DNA of 64,000 nt. Origin: an uncultured Pelagibacteraceae bacterium (GTDB lineage Bacteria > Pseudomonadota > Alphaproteobacteria > Pelagibacterales > Pelagibacteraceae). Of the stretch, positions 7,932 through 16,419 are shown piece after piece. The stretch covers positions 1 to 64,000 of the forward strand of contig CACEIY010000002.1 in NCBI GenBank assembly GCA_902559635.1, read 5' to 3'. Each line of letters begins with the position of its first letter. The first letter of the stretch is position 1. The notes beneath the pieces are model-generated. The model saw nothing but the letters and a program-made list of their open reading frames with translations, did not search any database and was not told where the DNA came from. The translations under genes were made by a program, and so were the position numbers.

Positions 7932-8098
7932 AGTGGAAATAGAGTTTTGGATACTCTGCAGGATTTGCAAATTTTAAATCCCGTAAGTATTAAATTTTGT
8001 GAGACGCTCTCATCTTTTTTTTTACATTCATCACAAATATCATTCAACTCTTTTATATCTTTTTCATCAAATTCAAATTTATGATCAACTTTAATCAT
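7928..8098 (-). CDS. 56-residue CxxC protein, probable zinc-ribbon-like (not in ORF track)
   Basis: I translated this by hand: ATG at 8098, stop TAA at 7928-7930. The protein has two CxxC pairs, CDEC (22-25) and CKSC (44-47), about 20 residues apart, as in a small zinc ribbon or knuckle. The start codon overlaps the stop of the DUF3726-like gene, so it looks translationally coupled as the last gene of the operon. Its end overlaps the convergent Yip1-like gene by four bases. The function is unknown. Coupling and the cysteine spacing are the reasons for calling it real. Confidence 0.65.
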   Translation of the reverse strand: MIKVDHKFEFDEKDIKELNDICDECKKKDESVSQNLILTGFKICKSCRVSKTLFPL

Positions 8099-8702
8099 TA
8101 TCTGTTAATCCAGCTCCTGCTGCACCTTTTTTTAAACTATCACTTTCTTCAACAAAGGTTTCTTCTGATAATTTATACAAACTTTTCCAATCTTCCTCGC
8201 TAAAATTGTCTTTGTTTTCTAAAAAAATAATTTCAACATTATTTGCACTAATTGGATACTTACCACTAAATATTTTAGAAAAAATCTTGACATTAAAATT
8301 CAATAAAAATTCATTTTCATCAAATTTATAATAAATTTTTTTTCCAATTATTTCAGAACTTCTGCTTAAAAATGGTAAAACTAAAAGTGGATATGCAATA
8401 TTATTTAATTTAATTTTATAAAATTTTTCTAAGGTTTTAACTTGGTCTAAAAAACTTATTCCAAAAATAATTGGACAGTAAGGATTTTTGTTTGATTGAT
8501 TATCTTCGTTAATCAAATTTAAATTTTCAAATTGCTTCTTAGATTTTGATTTAAAATATTCATTCAAATTTTTAACTCCTGCTAAACCGAATAGCTCCAA
8601 TAATCTAACACCTTTACCTACTTCTTCTGAAATCCCCCAAGAATAACCTGCAGCTTTACTAGCACGTTTTGAGGTTGTTTCTATTTCACTTAAAGATCTC
8701 AT
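8091..8702 (-). CDS. DUF3726-like protein
   Basis: About 203 residues. The N-terminus (SLSEIETTSKRASKAAGYSWGISEEVGKG) matches the start of DUF3726 proteins as I remember them, an uncharacterised family found mainly in alphaproteobacteria. The track ORF begins at a TTG at 8708; the ATG at 8702 three bases after the upstream stop is the better start. It overlaps the downstream CxxC gene by eight bases. No catalytic motif is visible. The conserved neighbourhood (M19-like protein, 551-residue protein, DUF3726, CxxC protein) suggests one complex or pathway. Confidence 0.7.
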   Translation of the reverse strand: MRSLSEIETTSKRASKAAGYSWGISEEVGKGVRLLELFGLAGVKNLNEYFKSKSKKQFENLNLINEDNQSNKNPYCPIIFGISFLDQVKTLEKFYKIKLNNIAYPLLVLPFLSRSSEIIGKKIYYKFDENEFLLNFNVKIFSKIFSGKYPISANNVEIIFLENKDNFSEEDWKSLYKLSEETFVEESDSLKKGAAGAGLTDND

Positions 8703-8704
8703 TA

Positions 8705-10360
8705 TCAAGAATTATAGACCCATTGTTGATCATAATTATTTAATTCTTCTGGCAATGGCGCTCCTTGGAACATACAAATTCTAAGCCATTTGTCAGATCG
8801 TGGATCAAATTTTAAAGCGCCAAAAAAAGATAGCTTTAATCTCAACATATCAATTGGAACAACATCTTCTGCAATAGTATTATCTTGAATTTCTGCATAA
8901 GGAAATTTTTCAATTATAAATGCTCTTCTTACAACATGTCTTAAATTAGAATATTTAAATAAAAATTTATCAATAGTTAAACTATTTTTAGAAACAATTA
9001 ACTCCTCATATAATTTTTTAATATCTCTTGCTATTGCTAATGGCTGTTCTAATGCAGAACCTTGTTCTTCAAATCGATCAGAATATCTAGGTTCTTCTTT
9101 ATTTTTTGAAATAAACCAAAAATTTTTGATATTTTCTTTTTTATTAAAGTTAATCTTTAAAATATCAGGATATCTTTTTTCAATAATATTTATTAAATCT
9201 TTAATGGTTCTATGAGTGGGAATACTAAAATATTTTTCTTCCTCTGAGCTCATTTCACTAACTAATGGTTTTACAATTTCATCAAATGGTTCCATCATTA
9301 TTGAAACAATATATTCAATGCATTCATCACATGTTTCTTGTTCTAACCACAAATAAATTTCATTAAAAGGATATTCAGTACTAAAATTAAATTTATTTTC
9401 TAAAAAATTTATAGTTTTTTTAACATTACTCAGTAAAGAGTTAATTTTTTTTAATTGGTATTTGTTTTCTGTGTTCCAACTTGTAATATTTTTAATAGAA
9501 TTTCTTAAACTCTTTTTGAATAAATCTATTTTATCATTTTCAACTTTTTTTATTTCTCTAATTTTTTTTAAAACTTTTTCTCTACAAAGAATCCAATTAT
9601 TCAAAAGTGTTGGATGATTAACAATAAATGGTGCCATTCCAAGTCCTGTAGAATTACCAATCCCTAAACTTTTACAAATCTTGGGATCTAATTTAATAGC
9701 AAGTTTGGGGTTTTTTAATTTTGCTATATGATTAACTTGATCAAAAGTAAATTGTCTAACCAGATAAACCAACATCATTTCAAGTCTAAAAGGACCATTA
9801 ATTTCTTCTCTATTTTTAATTCTAAATCGATCAGCGAGTCCAAATTTACCTGAACCATAAACAGCTGTTGTCCTATAAAGATAACCAACTTTATTTAAGA
9901 GATTTAAGTCTGGTTGTTTTCCATTACTCAGACTTTCGACTACGTGATTAAAAACTCTTAATGATTTATTTGCTCTAGATAAAGTTAGTTCTTTATAAGA
10001 TAATCTCCCAACTTCTTGTTTTGGTACTTCATTTTTTAATCTTTCAATATCTGCACTAGATGGAACTCCATCATACAAAGTAAAGGCAGCATCCCATTTA
10101 GTTGCTATAACCCTATCTGATCTTTCATCATCACTGATTTTATTAGCAAAACAAATTAATGAATAAACTCTCTCCTTTTTTTTAAATGAATAAATAGCGT
10201 TTCCAAATCCATTTTCATCTAAATCAAATAAATCTCTTTTATATTCCCAGTCTTTAAACTCCTCTAAAAAACTTCTTAGAAAAGATAATTTTGATTGATG
10301 AAATGAACCCAATCTAGATAATTTCATTATTACATTTGGGTCTCGTAATTTTACTTCCAT
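8705..10360 (-). CDS. Conserved hypothetical protein, 551 residues, partner of M19-like protein
   Basis: A large soluble protein with no signal peptide or membrane segment. Notable stretches are GYLYRTTAVYGSGKFGLADRF (about 160-180), GNSTGLGMAPFIVNHP (about 235-250) and a late FEEQGSALEQPLAIARDIKKLYEEL. I do not recognise an enzyme family or a nucleotide-binding motif. It begins immediately next to the stop of the M19-like gene and ends overlapping the start region of the DUF3726-like gene, so it is the middle member of a four-gene operon. A role with the M19-like protein in processing a peptide or amidated compound is possible but unsupported by sequence. Confidence 0.7.
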   Translation of the reverse strand: MEVKLRDPNVIMKLSRLGSFHQSKLSFLRSFLEEFKDWEYKRDLFDLDENGFGNAIYSFKKKERVYSLICFANKISDDERSDRVIATKWDAAFTLYDGVPSSADIERLKNEVPKQEVGRLSYKELTLSRANKSLRVFNHVVESLSNGKQPDLNLLNKVGYLYRTTAVYGSGKFGLADRFRIKNREEINGPFRLEMMLVYLVRQFTFDQVNHIAKLKNPKLAIKLDPKICKSLGIGNSTGLGMAPFIVNHPTLLNNWILCREKVLKKIREIKKVENDKIDLFKKSLRNSIKNITSWNTENKYQLKKINSLLSNVKKTINFLENKFNFSTEYPFNEIYLWLEQETCDECIEYIVSIMMEPFDEIVKPLVSEMSSEEEKYFSIPTHRTIKDLINIIEKRYPDILKINFNKKENIKNFWFISKNKEEPRYSDRFEEQGSALEQPLAIARDIKKLYEELIVSKNSLTIDKFLFKYSNLRHVVRRAFIIEKFPYAEIQDNTIAEDVVPIDMLRLKLSFFGALKFDPRSDKWLRICMFQGAPLPEELNNYDQQWVYNS

Positions 10361-11326
10361 TTAAATTTTTTTATAAAAGTTATACCAGTTGTTACCAAGT
10401 ATCCCATTGATCTCATTATCAGAAAATCCTATTTTTTTTAAACCTTTCTCTAAATTTGAAAAACCTCTTGCATCTTGAAACCATTTTGGTTGTTTTGGAA
10501 AACCAGATTTATATTTTGATCCTTCTCCATAATTATTATTTTTTGACCAAGTTCCATTTCTCATCCATTCAACTACTGAGTCTGGTTGATTTAAACACAG
10601 ATCAGAACCTACACCAATATTTTTCACGTTTATTATTTCAGCTGTTTTTGCAACCATTTCACAAAAACTATCTAAAGTGCAGTTAGAATTATCTTTTAAA
10701 TGATGTGGATATAAAGAAAGACCTAACATTCCTCCACTCTCTCCTAAAGTTTTTAGTAAAGTGTTAGATTTATTTCTTTTTGCTGCATGCCAAAAAGTTG
10801 GGTTCGCATGAGTAATTGCAATTGGTTTTTCACTAAATTCAATTGCATCAAAAGTACTTTTTTCTGCAGAATGAGACATATCTACTACAATCCCTACTCT
10901 GTTCATTTCTTTGATTACTTCTTTTCCAAAATTAGTAACCCCGCCATCAATTTTTTCATAACATCCAGTGGCTAACAAAGATTGATTATTATAAGTCAGC
11001 TGCATAAAACGACAACCTAAGTCATGAATTTTTTCAACTAAATTTATATCATCTTCGATTGGAGAACAGTTTTGAAAACCAAAAAAAATTGATGTTTTAT
11101 TTTCCAATCTAGCTTTTTCAATATCTTCAAAACTTTTTCCTAAAAAAATTAGATCTGAGTTATCTTTAAAATACCCTTCCCATTTTTTTATTTCATCTAA
11201 TAATTCATCATAATCTTCATGATAAACAATCGTTACATGAACAGCATCTAGCCCTGCTTCTTTGTTAATTTTAAACACATCTCGGGACCAATTGCAGTAT
11301 TGAAGATTGTCTATTTTGTAATTCAT
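10361..11326 (-). CDS. Membrane-dipeptidase (peptidase M19) family protein with altered metal ligands
   Basis: A 321-residue TIM-barrel protein of the renal dipeptidase family. Recognisable elements are VVDMSHSAEKSTFDAIE and AITHANP, carrying the two histidines that bind zinc in the family, and GVGSDL near the C-terminus. The usual N-terminal DGHND (HxD ligands) reads IDNLQYCNW here, and the bridging glutamate position (GxEG in relatives) reads GFQN. At least three of the binuclear-site ligands therefore seem changed, so it may not be a standard zinc dipeptidase. It is first in an operon with three uncharacterised genes. A 100-base gap separates it from divergent purE. Confidence 0.82.
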   Translation of the reverse strand: MNYKIDNLQYCNWSRDVFKINKEAGLDAVHVTIVYHEDYDELLDEIKKWEGYFKDNSDLIFLGKSFEDIEKARLENKTSIFFGFQNCSPIEDDINLVEKIHDLGCRFMQLTYNNQSLLATGCYEKIDGGVTNFGKEVIKEMNRVGIVVDMSHSAEKSTFDAIEFSEKPIAITHANPTFWHAAKRNKSNTLLKTLGESGGMLGLSLYPHHLKDNSNCTLDSFCEMVAKTAEIINVKNIGVGSDLCLNQPDSVVEWMRNGTWSKNNNYGEGSKYKSGFPKQPKWFQDARGFSNLEKGLKKIGFSDNEINGILGNNWYNFYKKI

Positions 11327-11426
11327 GATTTAGAAATATTAAACCATACCAATATGTATTTTTAAATTCTATAAATTTTATTGAAATTTTAACTATATTT
11401 TGAAATAAGGTTTAACACAAAAACTC

Positions 11427-11918
11427 ATGGGTAAAAATATAAAGCTTAAAGTGTCGATAGTAATGGGTAGTCAGTCAGACTACAAAATTATGAAACTATC
11501 AGAAAAGACTTTAAAAAATTTAGGAATTCCTTACGAAACTAAAATTATCTCAGCCCACAGAACTCCAAAAAGAATGTATAGATATGGATTAAATGTAGAA
11601 AAAAACAATATAGGAGTAATTATTGCTGCAGCAGGTGGATCAGCTCATTTGCCTGGCATGATTGCTGCACTAACATCAATACCTGTACTTGGTGTTCCGG
11701 TTGAGAGTAAGAAATTAAAAGGTTTAGATAGCTTATTATCAATTTCACAAATGCCAAAAGGAATTCCTGTTGGCACATTAGCTATTGGAGAAGATGGAGC
11801 AATTAATGCAGCGTTACTAGCGGCATCAATAATTGGAAATACTAATAAAAAAATCAAAAACAAATTGAAAAGTTGGAGAACCTTACAAACTAAATCGGTA
11901 AATAAAGTTCCAAAATAA
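11427..11918 (+). CDS. purE: N5-carboxyaminoimidazole ribonucleotide mutase
   Basis: A 163-residue class I PurE. The signature GSQSDYKIM (about 14-22), the SAHRTPKRM motif with the catalytic histidine region, AAGGSAHLPGMIAALT and GVPVES are all present. It catalyses transfer of the carboxylate from N5-CAIR to CAIR in purine biosynthesis. It lies one base ahead of purK, which makes the substrate. Length is normal for the family. Confidence 0.97.
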   Translation: MGKNIKLKVSIVMGSQSDYKIMKLSEKTLKNLGIPYETKIISAHRTPKRMYRYGLNVEKNNIGVIIAAAGGSAHLPGMIAALTSIPVLGVPVESKKLKGLDSLLSISQMPKGIPVGTLAIGEDGAINAALLAASIIGNTNKKIKNKLKSWRTLQTKSVNKVPK

Positions 11919-11919
11919 A

Positions 11920-12966
11920 ATGTCAGAAATTACGCTAGGTATTCTTGGTGGAGGTCAACTTGGAAGTATGCTTTCAGTTGCTGCCAAAAAGTTATCTGTT
12001 AAAAGTATTATTTTAAGTGATGATCAAGATGCTCCAGCACAAAACTTTTGTGATGAATTCATTTTTTCAAAATATGATGATAAAAATAAAATTTATGAAT
12101 TTTCAAAAAAAGTAGATTATATAACATATGAATTTGAGAATATTCCATATGAAACTTTAAATGAATTGAATAAATTTAAAACAGTTTTTCCTAAACCTTC
12201 TGTTAATAGATTGATTCAACATAGATTAGCTGAAAAAGATTTTGTAAATAAATTGAACTTAAGAACAACAAGATACGTTTATATTGAAAATGAAAAAGAT
12301 CTTGAAACATTAGCAGATTTTTTACCTGGAATTTTAAAGACTACCACTATGGGATATGATGGAAAAGGTCAGTACCCAATTCAAAGTATTGAACAGATTT
12401 CTTCATTGAACATTGATTTTTCAAAAAAATATATTTTAGAAAAATTAGTAAAATTAAAAAAAGAAATTTCTGTAATTATTACTCGATTTGGAAACAATAA
12501 ATACGAAATTTATGAACCAATTGAAAATACTCATGAAAATCAAATATTAAAATATTCTAAAATTCCTGCGGAAATTAGTGAAACATTATTTAATCAATCA
12601 AAAGATTGGGCAATACAAATTGCAGAGGAATTAAAATATATCGGGACACTTTGTGTTGAATTTTTTATAGATAGAAATGACAATCTATACATAAATGAAA
12701 TTGCTCCAAGAGTACACAATTCAGGTCACTTAACAATTAATGCTTATAATATTAGCCAATTTGAAAATCATGTTAGAGCTGTCTGTGCTTTAGAACAAAT
12801 TCGATTAAAAAAAATATCGAACGCTGAAATGATTAATTTAATAGGAAATCAAATCACTCCATATAGACAAAATCACAAATTGAATGACAACCAATTTCTC
12901 TTTGATTACCTTAAAAAAGAGATTAAGGAGAAAAGAAAAATGGGTCATTTAACAACTTTAAAATAA
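11920..12966 (+). CDS. purK: 5-(carboxyamino)imidazole ribonucleotide synthase
   Basis: A 348-residue ATP-grasp enzyme. The N-terminal GILGGGQLGSML, the ATP-binding KTTTMGYDGKGQY, and the late FFIDRNDNLYINEIAPRVHNSGH with metal/ATP residues are classic PurK. It converts AIR, ATP and bicarbonate to N5-CAIR, which PurE uses. It starts one base after purE and is followed immediately by a GNAT gene with no gap. Confidence 0.97.
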   Translation: MSEITLGILGGGQLGSMLSVAAKKLSVKSIILSDDQDAPAQNFCDEFIFSKYDDKNKIYEFSKKVDYITYEFENIPYETLNELNKFKTVFPKPSVNRLIQHRLAEKDFVNKLNLRTTRYVYIENEKDLETLADFLPGILKTTTMGYDGKGQYPIQSIEQISSLNIDFSKKYILEKLVKLKKEISVIITRFGNNKYEIYEPIENTHENQILKYSKIPAEISETLFNQSKDWAIQIAEELKYIGTLCVEFFIDRNDNLYINEIAPRVHNSGHLTINAYNISQFENHVRAVCALEQIRLKKISNAEMINLIGNQITPYRQNHKLNDNQFLFDYLKKEIKEKRKMGHLTTLK

Positions 12967-13434
12967 ATGCTTAAATCTATAGAAGGAAACTTTAATGATC
13001 CTAAAGTAAATGAGCTTCTAAAAAATCATTTTATTGAACTTAGAGCAGCATCTCCTGAAGGAAGCGCTCATGTATTAGATATTCCAGGTTTAAAAATACC
13101 TTCAATAAAATTTTGGAGCTTGTGGAAAGATGATCAATTAATGGGTTGTGGGGCTTTAAAATTTTTAGAAAAAAATCATGGTGAATTTAAATCTATTAGA
13201 GTACATGATAATTTTAGAAATAAAGGTAATGGAATTAAAGTAATTAATCATTTAATCGATAAAGCAAAAAAATTAGAAATCAAAAGAATAAGTATTGAAA
13301 CTGGTGCTGGAGAGTTTTTTACTCCAGCAAGAAAATTATTTGATAAATGTGGTTTCAAGCCATGTCCTCCTTTTGGACATTATACTAAAGACATAAATTC
13401 ACTTTATTTAACGAAACTTATTGACAACACTTAA
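12967..13434 (+). CDS. GNAT-family N-acetyltransferase
   Basis: A 155-residue GNAT protein. The acetyl-CoA-binding motif A appears as IRVHDNFRNKGNGIKVINHL (about 77-96), followed by IKRISIETGAGEFFTPARKLFDKCGF, typical of the ElaA/PhnO-like acetyltransferases. It directly abuts the purK stop, so it is co-transcribed, though a purine link is not implied. The acceptor is unknown. An AT-only hairpin follows. Confidence 0.88.
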   Translation: MLKSIEGNFNDPKVNELLKNHFIELRAASPEGSAHVLDIPGLKIPSIKFWSLWKDDQLMGCGALKFLEKNHGEFKSIRVHDNFRNKGNGIKVINHLIDKAKKLEIKRISIETGAGEFFTPARKLFDKCGFKPCPPFGHYTKDINSLYLTKLIDNT

Positions 13435-13458
13435 TATAATAATTGCTAATTATTATAT
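13434..13458 (+). terminator. AT-only inverted repeat after GNAT gene
   Basis: Perfect 11-base arms ATATAATAATT and AATTATTATAT around a GCT loop, starting at the GNAT stop codon. Made only of A:T pairs, it is a plausible but weak terminator or processing site between purEK-GNAT and the cold-shock gene. Confidence 0.5.
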
Positions 13459-13550
13459 ATTTAGTTGACAAAACTCATTATTTTATAAAGAAACTACGAA
13501 TTACTTAATTATAAGTAATAAATTAATATAACAAAAAGTAAGATAAAAAT

Positions 13551-13757
13551 ATGAGTCTACAAGGAAAAGTAAAATGGTTCAATCCAACCAAAGGTTTTGG
13601 TTTTATTGAGCGTGAAGATAAAGAAAAAGATGTATTTGTTCATGTTTCAGCAGTAAGAGATGCTGGTATGAACGGTTTAGATGAGGGTCAAGCTTTGACT
13701 TTCGATGTTGAAGATGGTCCTAAAGGTCCTTCAGCAGTTAACTTAAAAACTGCATAA
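13551..13757 (+). CDS. Cold-shock domain protein (CspA family)
   Basis: A 68-residue single cold-shock domain. RNP1 reads KGFGFIE (15-21) and RNP2 VFVHVSA (about 29-35), with the GKVKWFN start typical of CspA-like proteins. These bind single-stranded RNA and DNA and melt RNA secondary structure. It has its own 116-base upstream region containing an inverted repeat and a TTGACA box at 13465, and a strong hairpin downstream, so it is probably a single-gene transcript. Confidence 0.96.
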   Translation: MSLQGKVKWFNPTKGFGFIEREDKEKDVFVHVSAVRDAGMNGLDEGQALTFDVEDGPKGPSAVNLKTA

Positions 13758-13772
13758 TTTTCATAATATCAT

Positions 13773-13824
13773 TTATTGGCTATAACTAATTATAATAATT
13801 TAAATTATTTTTTATAGCCAATAA
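13773..13824 (+). terminator. Long hairpin after cold-shock gene
   Basis: Perfect 13-base arms TTATTGGCTATAA (13773-13785) and TTATAGCCAATAA (13812-13824). The loop itself contains a second palindrome (AATAATTTAAATTATT). It lies 15 bases after the stop and is followed by A-rich rather than T-rich sequence, so it may serve as terminator or 3' stabiliser. Confidence 0.7.
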
Positions 13825-13867
13825 AATATAAAAAATAACTTAATTTAAATTATTTATTTCTTCATTT

Positions 13868-14614
13868 ATGATTGGAATTTTGGGAGGAATGGGAACACAA
13901 GCTGGGTTGGATTTTTGTAACAAGCTAGCTATTCTAAACAGAGGAAAAGTAGATCAAGAATATCCTTTATTTTTATTATACAATAAATCTAATATACCTG
14001 GCAGACCAGAATCTATAGGAGTTCAAACAGGAAATCTATCCAATAAAAAAATAAATAAACAAAGTAGAAAAAAATATTCATTGGTTTTTAAAAGCTTACT
14101 AAAAGGTTGTAAACTTCTTGAAAAAAACAAATGTAAGTTTATTGTAATACCATGCAATACCGCTCATTATTGGTATCATGATTTAAAAAAAAAAATCAAT
14201 ATACCAATAATCAATATGCCAAAAGAAGTTTATAAACAGACAAAAAAAACTTGTAATAAAAATTCAAAAATTGGACTTCTTGCAACTGAAGGTACTTTAA
14301 AAACTGGTATATACGATAAAATTTTTAACAAAAATTTTAAACTGCAATATCCAACTAAATCTTTACAAAAAAATTGTGTTAATAAAGCTATAAAGTTAGT
14401 AAAAATGGGAAATGTAAAAACTGCAGAAAATATAATTCAACCAGCAATAAAATACCTTCTTAAACTAAAATGTAAAAAAATTATTTTGGGATGCACTGAG
14501 CTTCCTATAGCAATATTTGCTTTTAAGTCATTTAAAAATATTAAATCTTCAAAAATATTCTTAGACCCAAATTTAATCTTAGCTAATTCAGCGATGAAAA
14601 AAAATAAAAGATAA
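13868..14614 (+). CDS. Aspartate/glutamate racemase family protein
   Basis: A 248-residue cofactor-independent racemase. It starts with GILGGMGTQAGLDFC, and the two catalytic cysteines sit in IPCNTAHYW and LGCTELPIA. These act as the acid/base pair that inverts the alpha carbon of Asp or Glu. Length is normal. The substrate (D-Asp supply or another amino acid) cannot be settled by sequence reading. The next gene begins three bases after its stop. Confidence 0.92.
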   Translation: MIGILGGMGTQAGLDFCNKLAILNRGKVDQEYPLFLLYNKSNIPGRPESIGVQTGNLSNKKINKQSRKKYSLVFKSLLKGCKLLEKNKCKFIVIPCNTAHYWYHDLKKKINIPIINMPKEVYKQTKKTCNKNSKIGLLATEGTLKTGIYDKIFNKNFKLQYPTKSLQKNCVNKAIKLVKMGNVKTAENIIQPAIKYLLKLKCKKIILGCTELPIAIFAFKSFKNIKSSKIFLDPNLILANSAMKKNKR

Positions 14615-14617
14615 GTA

Positions 14618-15055
14618 ATGCAATCAAAAGACATGCCTTATGTGTTGTTTGTTGCTGAAAAAATTTATTTTGAAATATCTAAAATAAAAAAATCTAATCC
14701 AGATTTTTCAAATATTGATGCGATTGATGCTTTTATTGGTTCAAAAAGTTACGTAAAAATAAGTAGTGGAAATTTTCATAATGAATGGTTCAATGAATTA
14801 AAAAAAAATAAATTTATTGATCAAAAAACAAATAAAAGAATACCAGAAGAAACCATCAAGTTACTTAAAATTCAAAAAGATGTGATAGTTAAACAATTAA
14901 TTCAATTTCCTGATTTATATTATACTAAAAGTCACTACCCACTTGAAATTTCACAACAAGCATTTAATAACTTATGGCGAATGTGTGAAAGTTATGAGCT
15001 ATGGTGTAAAGAAAGTAAACAGAATGATTTAATATTTTTAAATATTATTGACTAA
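14618..15055 (+). CDS. Conserved hypothetical protein, 145 residues
   Basis: A soluble, lysine- and isoleucine-rich protein with no recognisable motif, signal peptide or membrane segment. It begins MQSKDMPYVLFVAEKIYFEI and ends with a tryptophan/cysteine-containing helix (NNLWRMCESYELWCKES). It lies three bases after the racemase stop, so it is co-transcribed with it. Its end overlaps a convergent gene by 11 bases. Function unknown. Confidence 0.6.
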   Translation: MQSKDMPYVLFVAEKIYFEISKIKKSNPDFSNIDAIDAFIGSKSYVKISSGNFHNEWFNELKKNKFIDQKTNKRIPEETIKLLKIQKDVIVKQLIQFPDLYYTKSHYPLEISQQAFNNLWRMCESYELWCKESKQNDLIFLNIID

Positions 15056-15443
15056 CTTTTGTTAAATTTAGTTCTTTTTGAACTATTGTAATTCTTTTTT
15101 CAATTAATTTTTTAAATTCTTCATTTAATTTTTTTTGATTATTTTGTTCAACTAGTTTTTTTTGAGTTATAGCAATTCTTTTCTTAATTAGTTGATTAAA
15201 CTCTTCATTAAAATTTTTTTTGTCATTTTGTTTTGTCATCCCTTCTTTAAAAAAAGCTAATGAGTTTTTCCCTGTTTTTCTTTTTATTTCATTATCAATC
15301 AAAAATTGAGCACCTGCTTTATAAACATTGCCCGAAGAAAAAATAGTGACACCTGGCCCTATTAAAGCTGCAATTTGCACAAAACCCGTTAAAAATATAA
15401 ACGAAGTTATAAAAAAAATTATTCTTGTAAACTTAACAATCAT
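15045..15443 (-). CDS. Secreted or membrane-anchored protein with a tandem coiled-coil-like repeat
   Basis: About 132 residues. An N-terminal hydrophobic segment (IIFFITSFIFLTGFVQIAALI) looks like a signal peptide or anchor. The second half contains two related units of about 27 residues: KKNFNEEFNQLIKKRIAITQ and KKLNEEFKKLIEKRITIVQ. The track start is a TTG at 15449; the ATG at 15443 is preferred. It is followed by a convergent hypothetical gene and lies divergent from the DMT transporter. Function unknown. Confidence 0.6.
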   Translation of the reverse strand: MIVKFTRIIFFITSFIFLTGFVQIAALIGPGVTIFSSGNVYKAGAQFLIDNEIKRKTGKNSLAFFKEGMTKQNDKKNFNEEFNQLIKKRIAITQKKLVEQNNQKKLNEEFKKLIEKRITIVQKELNLTKVSQ

Positions 15444-15561
15444 TATCAATTTATCCTCTGATTAAACTTATGTGATTTGTTTGATTATCTCAAATATGAA
15501 ATAGTCCAAAATAGGTTCATAATCTTGTAAAATAACTATAATTTGTGGTCTATAAAACAAA

Positions 15562-16419
15562 ATGACTAAAATACTTCCATTTATATTTATTGTAATTTGG
15601 TCATCAGCATTCATAACTACTAAACCATTAATTGATAATAGCGATCCTTTTACAGCCTTAGCATTTAGATTTTTTATTGTATCATTAGGTTTCTATTTTT
15701 TTTCAATATTTACAAAACAAAAAATTATAATTAATAAAAAAAAATTAATAGAGTCTCTTTTTAGTGGAGTTCTTTTTCATGGATTATACTTAGGAGGAGT
15801 ATTTTATTCAATTTCAAAAGGAATGCCAACAGCCATAGCAGCATTAATTGTTACACTTCAACCAATCTTAACTAATGCTTTAAGTAATTCAATTTTAGGA
15901 GAAAAAGTTTCTTTCAACCAATGGCTTGGTGTATTTTTTGGATTTGTAGGAGCTACAATGGTTATAGGTTTGGATATTGGATCAGGAATTCCTTTATCAG
16001 GACTTATAGCAACTATAATTTCTTTAATTGCTATTACAAGCTCTACTATTTGGCAAAAAAAATTAAGTTACAATCTACCTTTATCAATAAGCAATATGTA
16101 TCAAGCCATTGGAGGATTTATATTTCATTTAATCATTATAGTTTTGTTTGTTGATCCATATATTAATTTTACTCAAACTTTTCTCATAGCAATGAGTCAT
16201 CAAATATTTTTAGTTTCATTTGGAGCATTTACGATATTAATGTTTTTAATTAAAAAAAATTCGGCAAGTAAAACTGTTTCAATTTTTTTTCTTATTCCCC
16301 CAACTTCAGCTTTTATGGCTTGGCTTTTTTTAAATGAAAAATTAACTACAATTGATTTGGTTGGTTTTTTGGTTACTTCTGTTGGTGTGTATATTGCAAC
16401 CAGAGATAGCAAACATTAA
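15562..16419 (+). CDS. EamA-family drug/metabolite transporter (DMT superfamily)
   Basis: A 285-residue protein with ten hydrophobic helices arranged as two EamA repeats. Typical phrases are FIVIWSSAFITTKPLID at the start, the repeat ending IAALIVTLQPILTNALSNSILGEKVSFNQWLGV, and the second repeat FLNEKLTTIDLVGFLVTSVGVYIA. Such inner-membrane carriers export amino acids or small metabolites. The substrate is unknown. It runs convergently into soxG with a four-base overlap. Confidence 0.9.
   Translation: MTKILPFIFIVIWSSAFITTKPLIDNSDPFTALAFRFFIVSLGFYFFSIFTKQKIIINKKKLIESLFSGVLFHGLYLGGVFYSISKGMPTAIAALIVTLQPILTNALSNSILGEKVSFNQWLGVFFGFVGATMVIGLDIGSGIPLSGLIATIISLIAITSSTIWQKKLSYNLPLSISNMYQAIGGFIFHLIIIVLFVDPYINFTQTFLIAMSHQIFLVSFGAFTILMFLIKKNSASKTVSIFFLIPPTSAFMAWLFLNEKLTTIDLVGFLVTSVGVYIATRDSKH

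Noticed and set aside
13465-13490. Consensus promoter for the cold-shock gene at TTGACA (13465)
   Set aside because: No -10 box lies at 16-18 base spacing; the nearest TATAAA is only 13 bases away, so I mention the box but do not call a promoter.
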